Assembly (NCBI GenBank): GCA_031257215.1
Contig: JAIRPC010000115.1
Coordinates: 1-21,097 of the forward strand
Length of the DNA: 21,097 bases
Source of the DNA: Eubacteriales Family XIII. Incertae Sedis bacterium
GTDB taxonomy: Bacteria; Bacillota; Clostridia; Peptostreptococcales; Anaerovoracaceae
Reading direction: 5' to 3'
Below the pieces are notes generated by a model, which ran no database searches, was not told the origin of the DNA, and worked only from the letters and a program-made list of their open reading frames with translations. Positions 6,517-13,006 of the stretch are shown in pieces. Position numbers and translations under genes: made by a program. The first letter of the stretch is position 1. The number at the start of each line of letters is the position of its first letter.

Positions 6517-7923
6517 ATGACAAAGAAATTTGCGCACCCCTATATTCCGAACTCCCAGCCCGCTATTAAGGCGGCGTTGTTGAAGGCGCTCGATATGAAA
6601 AGCGCCGAAGACATCTACAAGGAGATCCCGGAGCATCTCAGGTACAGGAAAAAAATGAACATACCGGAGCCGATACAGTCTGAGTATCTGCTTTTGCGCC
6701 ATGTCGAGGGCATTCTGCAAAAAAACAAGAACGCCAAAAACCTGGTTTGTTTCCTCGGCGGCGGCACTTGGCAACACTACGTGCCGGCTGTGTGCGACAC
6801 CATCATGGAGCGTGACGAGTTCCTGACGGCGTATGTCGGCGAGGCCTATTCCGACCACGGCAAATTCCAGGCTCTATTTGAGACAGGCTCCATGATATGC
6901 GACCTGACAGGCATGGACGCCTGCAACACACCAGTCTACGACTGGGGCAACGCGGTTGCGATCGCATCGCGCATGGCTTCGCGCACTACGGGCAGGAAAG
7001 AGATATTGATAGCGTCCAATGCCGGCCCTGAGCGCGTTTCAATTGTAAAGAACTATGTGAAGCCTGATATCGCGGTCAATTTCATAAATTACGACAAGGG
7101 CACGGGCCTGCTGGATTTGACGGATCTAAAAGCGAAATTGTCCAAGAATACGGCTGCGGTATATTTTGAAACACCGTCATATATCGGGGTTATAGAAACC
7201 CAGGCGGCAAAGATATGCAAGCTGGCGAAGGCTAAGGGCGCACTGTCCATAGTCGGCGTAGACCCGTCCTCGCTGGGCGTTTTTGAGGCGCCGGGCGCCT
7301 ACGGCGCGGACTACGTGGTCGGCAACTATCAGCCGCTCGGCCAGCATATGCAGTTCGGCGGCGGCTGCGGCGGGTTCATTTGCACGCATGACGACAAAAA
7401 GTTTATCGCCGAATACCCGTCGCTGCTTTTCGGCATGTATGCCGTGGACGGCACGGAAGAGGACGGGGAGCTCGGCTTCGGCGAGGTATTCTATGAGAGA
7501 ACGTCGTATGCATCCCGTGAAAAGGGCAAAGACTTCGTTGGCACATCAGCGGCCCTTATCGGCATTACCGCTGGCGTGTATATGGCTTTGATGGGGCCGC
7601 AGGGCTTCAAGGAGCTAGGCACGGGCATTTTGCAGCGCGTGGCATACACGAAGGATCGGTTGGCGCAGATACCCGGGGTTTCGCTCCCGATAGACAGCGT
7701 TGGCTTCTCGGATTTCCTGGTCAGCTTCAAGGGCAAGAGCGTGGCCGAGGTCAACAAAGCGCTGCTGGCGTTTGGCGTCATTGGCGGCAAGGATGTGAGC
7801 GGCGATTTCCCCGAGTTTGGGCAGAGTGCGCTGTACAGCGTTACCGAGGTCCACACGAAAGAGGACCTCGACAAACTGATTGATGCCCTCACCGCTATCA
7901 TGCCAACAGCCGATGCGGTGTAG
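6517..7923 (+). CDS. Divergent glycine dehydrogenase (P-protein) subunit 1-like protein
   Basis: Predicted small subunit of a PLP enzyme related to GcvPA, 468 aa, normal length. The fold I backbone and order of blocks match GcvPA, but signature motifs differ from the canonical copy at 13007. FLGAGAY becomes FLGGGTW (79-85). TAYTPYQPEISQG becomes TAYVGEAYSDHGK (104-116). NASMYDG becomes NTPVYDW (137-143). CYGGPWLGF becomes QFGGGCGGF (279-287). REQHIRREKATSNICSNQ becomes ERTSYASREKGKDFVGTS (327-344). It is not truncated or frameshifted, so it is not a pseudogene. It opens a four-gene unit with its GcvPB-like partner (17 nt downstream), a permease and an AcoX-like protein. Most likely it is half of an amino-acid decarboxylase with altered substrate choice; plain glycine decarboxylase remains possible. 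The ATG at 6517 follows GGAG with 9 nt spacing. Confidence 0.82.
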   Translation: MTKKFAHPYIPNSQPAIKAALLKALDMKSAEDIYKEIPEHLRYRKKMNIPEPIQSEYLLLRHVEGILQKNKNAKNLVCFLGGGTWQHYVPAVCDTIMERDEFLTAYVGEAYSDHGKFQALFETGSMICDLTGMDACNTPVYDWGNAVAIASRMASRTTGRKEILIASNAGPERVSIVKNYVKPDIAVNFINYDKGTGLLDLTDLKAKLSKNTAAVYFETPSYIGVIETQAAKICKLAKAKGALSIVGVDPSSLGVFEAPGAYGADYVVGNYQPLGQHMQFGGGCGGFICTHDDKKFIAEYPSLLFGMYAVDGTEEDGELGFGEVFYERTSYASREKGKDFVGTSAALIGITAGVYMALMGPQGFKELGTGILQRVAYTKDRLAQIPGVSLPIDSVGFSDFLVSFKGKSVAEVNKALLAFGVIGGKDVSGDFPEFGQSALYSVTEVHTKEDLDKLIDALTAIMPTADAV

Positions 7924-7940
7924 GAAGGAGGGATTAGAAG

Positions 7941-9503
7941 ATGGCAAAGACAAAAGTCAGGAAAAATTTTCACCAAGCGAGATGGGATGAACCCATTATT
8001 TATGATCTTTCCACGCCTGGCCTGCGCGGGATCATACCGCCTGAGGCAGATGCGGAGATATCGGCAGCGTATTCGGGAGTTATGTCCAAGCTGCCCGCTG
8101 AGGTCAAAAGGAAATCGTCTATCGATCTTCCTGAAGTGGATCAGAAGCACGTGCTGCAGCACTGGCTCCACCTTTCACAGGAGACGATGGGCTCCAACAT
8201 CTCAAACGATATCTCTGAGGGGACGTGTACTATGAAGTACAACCCACGCGTCAACGAAACCATCATTGCGGATCCTGGATTCGCGGAGCTGCACCCCGAC
8301 CAAGACCCAGACACGGTGCAGGGCATGCTCGAGATCTTCTACAAATTCGAGAACATGCTCAAGGAAGTGTCAGGCATGGACTATGTTTCCCTGCAGCCTG
8401 GCGGCGGCAACCACGCCGTCTACACCGCGGCGTCGATTGTCCGCGCATATCACGCGGCCAGGGGCGAAGCGGAGCAGCGTGACACAGTGATTACGACGAT
8501 CTTCTCGCATCCCTGCGACGCGGCTGCCCCTGCCACCGCAGGCTACAAGATAGTCACGGTATACCCCGACGAGCGCGGCGTGCCTGATATCGAAGCTATC
8601 AGAGCGGCTGCGGACGAGCATACGGCGGCCATATTCATGACGAATCCAGAGGATATAGGGATCTACAATCCATACGCCGACCAGATCGTGGATATCATTC
8701 ACGGTGTAGGCGGGCTTTGCTTCTATGACCAGGCCAATGCGAACGCTTTCCTCGGAGTGGCGCGCGCGAGAGAGGCTGGGTTCGATATGTGCCATTTCAA
8801 TGTGCATAAAACCTTTGGCACGCCTCACGGATCGTCCGGCCCCGCGACAGGCGCGCTTTGCGTCCGCGACTATCTCGCAAAATATCTCCCCGTCCCTGTC
8901 ACGCAGTTCGACGGTCAGAAATACTGGCTCGATTATGACCGCCCCGAAAGCTTAGGCAAGATAAGGGAATATCTCGGCGTCGCCAGCGTGGTGCTGAAAG
9001 CGTACGCGTGGACTATGATGATGGGCGACGAGGGTCTTCGCGAGTGCGCGGAGATTTCCGTCATCAACAACAATTATATGCAGAAGCTGATGGCTGAGAT
9101 ACCCAAGATGGACGAGGCTTTCAAGGGCAACGGCATAGTAAGGCAGGAGCAGATCCGCTACAGCTTCGGCAAGCTGACGGAAAAAACGGGCGTAGGGTCC
9201 GACGATGCGAACCGCCGCATGCTCGACTATGGCATACCGTGGTTCTGGTCTAGCCACCATCCGTGGGTCATTCCTGAGCCAATGACGCTTGAGCCTTGCG
9301 AAACCTATACGAAAGAGGATATCGAGGAGTATGTAGAGGTGGTCAAGGCTGTAGTCGGCGAAGCGCTGAAGGATCCTGACCTGGTCAAGAACGCCCCATA
9401 CAATTCCGCCATCCACAAGCGCAAGAACGAGCAGAACCTGGATGACCCGAAGAAATGGGCACTCACATGGAAGGTCTTCAAGAAGAAGTTCAAGGTCGAT
9501 TAG
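7941..9503 (+). CDS. Divergent glycine dehydrogenase (P-protein) subunit 2-like protein
   Basis: Predicted PLP-carrying subunit, 520 aa (the canonical copy at 14379 has 485). The Schiff-base lysine is retained as Lys290 in FNVHKTFGTPHG, and GTCTMKYNP (95-102) is conserved. Other motifs around the cofactor change relative to canonical GcvPB. LQPAAGAHGE becomes LQPGGGNHAV (151-160). SSHGTNPAS becomes FSHPCDAAAP (188-197). LTNPNTLGLF becomes MTNPEDIGIY (233-242). DGANMNAIMG becomes DQANANAFLG (263-272). PHGGGGPGAGPIGV becomes PHGSSGPATGALCV (295-308). The ribosome site AAGGAGGG lies 10 nt before the ATG. A very stable hairpin (9545-9590) separates it from the permease gene. Together with the preceding subunit it should be a PLP amino-acid decarboxylase; the need for lipoyl-GcvH is inferred from the family. 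Confidence 0.83.
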   Translation: MAKTKVRKNFHQARWDEPIIYDLSTPGLRGIIPPEADAEISAAYSGVMSKLPAEVKRKSSIDLPEVDQKHVLQHWLHLSQETMGSNISNDISEGTCTMKYNPRVNETIIADPGFAELHPDQDPDTVQGMLEIFYKFENMLKEVSGMDYVSLQPGGGNHAVYTAASIVRAYHAARGEAEQRDTVITTIFSHPCDAAAPATAGYKIVTVYPDERGVPDIEAIRAAADEHTAAIFMTNPEDIGIYNPYADQIVDIIHGVGGLCFYDQANANAFLGVARAREAGFDMCHFNVHKTFGTPHGSSGPATGALCVRDYLAKYLPVPVTQFDGQKYWLDYDRPESLGKIREYLGVASVVLKAYAWTMMMGDEGLRECAEISVINNNYMQKLMAEIPKMDEAFKGNGIVRQEQIRYSFGKLTEKTGVGSDDANRRMLDYGIPWFWSSHHPWVIPEPMTLEPCETYTKEDIEEYVEVVKAVVGEALKDPDLVKNAPYNSAIHKRKNEQNLDDPKKWALTWKVFKKKFKVD

Positions 9504-9544
9504 GCGCAGGTTACAGGCTGCGTTTGATTTGCATACAATAATGC

Positions 9545-9590
9545 TTTGGCAGGCTGCGGGGCGCCTAGCGCCCTGCGGCCATCAGCCAAA
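9545..9590 (+). other. Very stable intercistronic stem-loop between the GcvPB-like and permease genes
   Basis: A 13-bp stem (9552-9564 with 9568-9580, two G·U pairs, CTA loop) is extended by an outer TTTGGC/GCCAAA stem (9545-9550 with 9585-9590) across a small internal loop. No T-tract follows, so it is not a classical intrinsic terminator. It ends about 10 nt before the ribosome site of the permease gene. Likely roles are mRNA stabilisation or processing, or tuning of permease expression. Confidence 0.55.
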
Positions 9591-9616
9591 ATTCTGTATA
9601 GAAGGGAGAGAAAAAA

Positions 9617-11059
9617 ATGTCGAGTTCAGAAAATACTAACGTGACGCCTCAGACAGCCTTGGCGTCGAGAAGCCTAAAGCTCATCTATGTATACGCTATT
9701 GCCACAGGAGCAATTTTTACATTTATTGGATACTGGGACACTGTATTCGTTTCATACGCGGGACCAGGCACCTTCCTGGCGTTTGCACTCATGACCGTAC
9801 TTATTTTACCGATTGCGTATGTCTATTGCGAATTGGCGCCCATGTTTCCGAATGTCGGCGGCGAGCTGGTGTATAACACGATAGGGCTCAACAAGCATGC
9901 CGGATTCTTCTCGGCATGGCTGATAATGGCAGCATGGATATCCGTGCCGCCGGCGGCGGTCATGGCGATCATCCAGTGGATATGCAGGACCGCAAAGATC
10001 GAGCCTGATTTCAGCATCATAGTGTTGATTGCCGTGGCCGTGCTTATCGTATATTGTGTTTTAAGCCTGCTCAACGTCGAGATCGCTGGCAGAATACAGC
10101 TTATCATGCTTGTCGGCGCGGTCGCGGGGTGTCTGATAAGCGTAGTCGCCATTATCGTTTCAGGGCACTGGAGCATCGAAAACTATTCGCCGTTCTTCCG
10201 CTCCATATTGGGCGACGGACCAGGCTCTGATTTCAATATCGCAGGCTGGGTCATAGGCCTGGGCCTGATTATTACGCCGTTCTTCGGCTTTGAAACCGTC
10301 CCGCAGATGATCGAGGAGGGCGATTACGAGGTCAAGGATAGCACCAAGGCTATCTGGGGTTCTGTCGTAACCTGCGGGGTCGTATATTCGCTTTTCTTCT
10401 TCGCAATAGCGGGGGTGGATTCGTGGGAAAACCTTCTGCAGCTTGACGCGAACGGCACCGCCACGGTCAATTTCCTCTCCATAACATGGTTTGAGAGCGT
10501 GGGCTGGACGCAGTGGGCGTTTGTGTTCGGCATTCTGGAAATCCTCTGCGCCATAGGCACCTGCCTGCTCGGCTTCTGGCTATCGACTGTGCGCCTGCTG
10601 TATGCCATGGGGCGCCAGAATTTCATGCCGTCAGCTTTCGCGCGCACGAACCGCTTTGGACAGCCTATCGTGCCGAACATTCTGCTGTTGGCCATAAGCA
10701 TTATCTTCCTCGTGCTGATGAACGCGACGACATTTGTGAACGATTTCTTCAACCTCATGGCGTTCGGATGCGCCTGTGCATATGCCATAACTATGATCAG
10801 CGCGATCCGCGTGCGCATCACTCACCCCGAATGGGTTAGCCCATATCACCTGAAAGGCGGAATGGTCACTAGGGTTGTGGCTCTGTGCATCGCTGTATTC
10901 ATAGCGGTGCTTTGCACGCTAGGTCAGGGTGTCGGCAGCTGGAAGAATTTTGGCATTTATATCGCTATCGGCGTTGCGCTTTGGCTATGGATGATGTTCG
11001 TGAAATGGCCGAAGCAGTCTGTACACATGATGACGCCGGACGGAGAAAAAGAATATTGA
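9617..11059 (+). CDS. APC-superfamily amino-acid permease
   Basis: Integral inner-membrane transporter of 480 aa, expected to import (or exchange) an amino acid. About 12 hydrophobic segments are visible, near residues 21-45, 52-75, 96-120, 132-152, 160-182, 208-226, 246-267, 298-325, 352-370, 378-398, 417-437 and 445-463. The TM6 motif FFGFETVPQMIEE (222-234) matches the conserved Gly-Phe-Glu region of the APC family, and LYAMGRQNFMP (328-338) is a typical cytoplasmic-loop block. The short N-terminus is hydrophilic. The ribosome site GAAGGGAGAG precedes the ATG. Its place directly after the divergent P-protein pair suggests that it imports that enzyme's substrate. The specific amino acid cannot be read from the sequence. 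Confidence 0.88.
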   Translation: MSSSENTNVTPQTALASRSLKLIYVYAIATGAIFTFIGYWDTVFVSYAGPGTFLAFALMTVLILPIAYVYCELAPMFPNVGGELVYNTIGLNKHAGFFSAWLIMAAWISVPPAAVMAIIQWICRTAKIEPDFSIIVLIAVAVLIVYCVLSLLNVEIAGRIQLIMLVGAVAGCLISVVAIIVSGHWSIENYSPFFRSILGDGPGSDFNIAGWVIGLGLIITPFFGFETVPQMIEEGDYEVKDSTKAIWGSVVTCGVVYSLFFFAIAGVDSWENLLQLDANGTATVNFLSITWFESVGWTQWAFVFGILEILCAIGTCLLGFWLSTVRLLYAMGRQNFMPSAFARTNRFGQPIVPNILLLAISIIFLVLMNATTFVNDFFNLMAFGCACAYAITMISAIRVRITHPEWVSPYHLKGGMVTRVVALCIAVFIAVLCTLGQGVGSWKNFGIYIAIGVALWLWMMFVKWPKQSVHMMTPDGEKEY

Positions 11060-11103
11060 TCGGATGTAGCTTTGTAAGCCGTAATAGTCATAGCTACACG
11101 CCA

Positions 11104-11139
11104 GCGCGTACATGGGCGGCTTCGGCCGTCCATGCGCGC
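11104..11139 (+). other. Stem-loop with UUCG tetraloop between permease and AcoX-like genes
   Basis: CATGGGCGGC (11111-11120) pairs with GCCGTCCATG (11125-11134), one G·U pair, closing a C(TTCG)G tetraloop. A further GCGCG/CGCGC stem (11104-11108 with 11135-11139) stacks below across a 2-nt bulge. No T-tract follows. It lies about 20 nt upstream of the ribosome site of the next gene. Likely an mRNA processing or stability element. Confidence 0.5.
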
Positions 11140-11165
11140 AAGGCGTTTCAGACAGGTAAGGCAAC

Positions 11166-12293
11166 ATGAAAAAAATAGGGCTAATAGTAAATCCTGTTGC
11201 GGGGATTGGCGGCAAGGTCGGCCTTAAAGGAAGCGACGGCATAGATACGCAGCGCAGGGCACGCGAGCTGGGCGCCGTTCCCGAAAGCGACCGCAAGGCG
11301 GAGCTTGCTTTGCGCAAACTGCATGAGTCGCTGGAAGACGCGGATTCCGCAGAAATATACACATGGCCAGGCGCAATGGGCGGCGATATAGCGAAAGGCT
11401 TTCCTTTCAGGACGCATGTGATCGGTGAGCTGGGGGAGGGCGGCACGACTGCAAGCGACACGATGGATGCCGCTGTCGCGCTCAAGGCCGTCGGCGTCGA
11501 TCTGATACTTTTCGCCGGCGGCGACGGCACCGCGAGAAATATCCTGGATGCGGTAGGGGATGGCGTGCCCGTGCTTGGCATTCCCGCCGGATGCAAGATA
11601 CACTCGGCAGTATACGCGGTCAACCCCCGCTCGGCGGGGGAGCTTGTCGCCTCGTTCGTCGAGGGGAGGGTGAGGGACACTCGGGAGTCCGAGGTGATGG
11701 ATATAGACGAGGAGCTTTTCAGGGAGGACAGGGTGGACGCCAAGCTGTACGGCTATCTGCGCGTACCCAATGCGGGGCAGAAGGTGCAAAACCTGAAGAG
11801 CGGCCGCGGCTACAGCGAAAGCGGCTCTATTGAATTCCTGTCCCGCTGCGTTGCGGATAGCCTGGAGGACGACACCCTCTATATAGTCGGTGGCGGCTCC
11901 ACCACCAAGCGCATCATGGGCGCGGTAGGGCTTCCCGACACGCTGCTTGGGATCGACCTGTTCCGAAACCGCAAAATCGTGAAGAACGACGCAGCCGAGC
12001 GGGACATATTGGGCGCGCTTGGCGAATACCCGAAAGCCAAGATCATTGTCACCGTCATTGGGGGGCAGGGCTATCTGTTTGGCCGCGGCAACCAGCAGAT
12101 CAGTGCCGAAGTTATCAAGAGGGTTGGCAGGGACAATATCATCATAGCCGCCTCAAAGGACAAGATGAATTCCCTGTTCGGACAGCCGCTGTACGTGGAT
12201 ACCGGCGACGATGAGGTGAACGCTTCGCTCACGGGCTACCACAAGATCCTTGTCGGCTATGACGACTATGTTGTTTTCAAGGTGGCGTGCTGA
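11166..12293 (+). CDS. AcoX-like protein, ATP-NAD kinase fold
   Basis: Cytoplasmic protein of 375 aa in the ATP-NAD/AcoX kinase family (COG3199-like). The N-terminus has the family block GLIVNPVAGIGG (5-16), and the nucleotide-binding motif GGDGT lies at 118-122, followed by the IPAGCKIHSAVYA block at about 139-151. True NAD kinases are usually shorter, about 270-300 aa. AcoX proteins occur in gene clusters for acetoin dehydrogenase, another lipoyl-dependent enzyme, but their reaction is not established. Here it ends the P-protein-like/permease unit and sits just upstream of the glycine riboswitch, so it is again tied to lipoyl-linked carbon oxidation. It might phosphorylate NAD or a related small molecule. 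Weak ribosome site (AAGG) before the ATG at 11166. Confidence 0.82.
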   Translation: MKKIGLIVNPVAGIGGKVGLKGSDGIDTQRRARELGAVPESDRKAELALRKLHESLEDADSAEIYTWPGAMGGDIAKGFPFRTHVIGELGEGGTTASDTMDAAVALKAVGVDLILFAGGDGTARNILDAVGDGVPVLGIPAGCKIHSAVYAVNPRSAGELVASFVEGRVRDTRESEVMDIDEELFREDRVDAKLYGYLRVPNAGQKVQNLKSGRGYSESGSIEFLSRCVADSLEDDTLYIVGGGSTTKRIMGAVGLPDTLLGIDLFRNRKIVKNDAAERDILGALGEYPKAKIIVTVIGGQGYLFGRGNQQISAEVIKRVGRDNIIIAASKDKMNSLFGQPLYVDTGDDEVNASLTGYHKILVGYDDYVVFKVAC

Positions 12294-12334
12294 GCCTGGC
12301 CGCCGAAAAAAAAATAATATTTGGCAAAAAGGGC

Positions 12335-12362
12335 TTGCGCCATTTTTGTTTTGTGATACAAT
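12335..12362 (+). promoter_or_regulatory. Promoter of the glycine cleavage operon
   Basis: -35 TTGCGC (12335-12340), 16 bp spacer, -10 TACAAT (12357-12362) with a TGn extension (TGATACAAT from 12354). Transcription would start near 12369, about 20 nt before the first riboswitch aptamer. The preceding A-rich run (12306-12316) could help as an UP element. Confidence 0.65.
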
Positions 12363-12390
12363 AACAGCAATTGAATCATTTCCAGGTGAA

Positions 12391-12563
12391 GATGGCGTGA
12401 GATACCGACGAACGGTAGCCGAAGGGGAAATGGAGCTGTGAGCCAAACAGCGACAGAAGCTTTCAGGCAAAAATATCGCTATCGGATGGGACTCTGAAAA
12501 GACCAAGAGGCGCCGAAGGAGAAAGCCGCAGCGCGGCGATGCTCTCAGGCAAAAGGACAGAGT
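12391..12563 (+). ncRNA. Tandem glycine riboswitch
   Basis: Two adjacent glycine aptamers in the gcvH leader. Aptamer 1 spans 12391-12483: P1 GATGGCG (12391-12397) pairs with CGCTATC (12477-12483), P2 is TACCG/CGGTA (12403-12407 with 12413-12417), and the conserved cores GCCGAAGGGG and TTTCAGGCAAAAA follow. Aptamer 2 spans 12491-12563: P1 ACTCTG pairs perfectly with CAGAGT (12558-12563), with cores GCCGAAGGAG and CTCTCAGGCAAAAGGAC. A 7-nt linker joins them. In this RNA class the pair binds glycine and usually turns on glycine cleavage genes when glycine is abundant. The operon behind it is exactly that target. Confidence 0.95.
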
Positions 12564-12593
12564 GCAAGGCAATATATTTGTCTTGCTTTTTTT
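12564..12593 (+). terminator. Riboswitch-linked intrinsic terminator
   Basis: GCAAGGC (12564-12570) pairs with GTCTTGC (12580-12586, one G·U), followed by seven T residues. It starts immediately after the P1 stem of aptamer 2, with no spacer. This is the likely expression platform: glycine binding should favour read-through into gcvH. The direction of control is inferred from the family. Confidence 0.75.
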
Positions 12594-12622
12594 GTTTACT
12601 GCATTGACTAGGAGGTAGAAAA

Positions 12623-13003
12623 ATGGCAAAAGTATTGGACGAGCTATATTACACGGAAGATCATGAATGGCTGCGCGTAGACGGCAATGTCGGTTTTGTT
12701 GGCATTACAGATTTTGCGCAAGGGCATCTCGGGGATATCGCGTATATCGAATTGCCTGATGCGGGCAGCAGGTTCGCGGCAGGCGAGGTTTTTGGCGTTG
12801 TTGAATCCATCAAGACCGCGTCCGATTTGCTGATGCCTGTGTCCGGCACGGTTGCGGAAAAGAACGATTCGGCGGAGCAATCCCCCGAGAAGGTGAATGC
12901 CGACGCGTATGATAGCTGGCTGATAAAAATAGAGCTTGAGGATATGGGAGAGCTGGACAAGCTGCTTCGCGCGGACGCGTATACGGAACTGACAAAGGAG
13001 TAG
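12623..13003 (+). CDS. gcvH: Glycine cleavage system H protein (lipoyl carrier)
   Basis: Small cytoplasmic lipoyl protein of 126 aa, the usual length, which shuttles the aminomethyl group from P-protein to T-protein and then to L-protein. Lys64 in VESIKTASDL is the lipoylation site; the family consensus is ESVKxxSD. The opening YYTEDHEWLRVDG and FAQGHLGDIAYIELP are typical. An AGGAGG ribosome site lies 7 nt before the ATG. It is the first gene after the riboswitch, and gcvPA follows after only a few bases. As the only H protein in the window, it is the natural partner of both P-protein pairs. Its lipoyl group could come through the LipA encoded at 3484-4356. Confidence 0.96.
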   Translation: MAKVLDELYYTEDHEWLRVDGNVGFVGITDFAQGHLGDIAYIELPDAGSRFAAGEVFGVVESIKTASDLLMPVSGTVAEKNDSAEQSPEKVNADAYDSWLIKIELEDMGELDKLLRADAYTELTKE

Positions 13004-13006
13004 TTG

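Noticed and set aside
6517..9503. Divergent P-protein pair as a decaying duplicate (pseudogene)
   Set aside because: Both frames are full length, have good ribosome sites, retain the PLP lysine and show motif changes clustered in the active site rather than random loss.
9531..9539. Internal promoter (GCATACAAT) before the permease
   Set aside because: No acceptable -35 or TGn extension; a single -10-like hexamer is insufficient.
9545..9590. Rho-independent terminator between the GcvPB-like and permease genes
   Set aside because: The stem is strong but no T-tract follows on either strand, so it is recorded as an intercistronic stem-loop instead.
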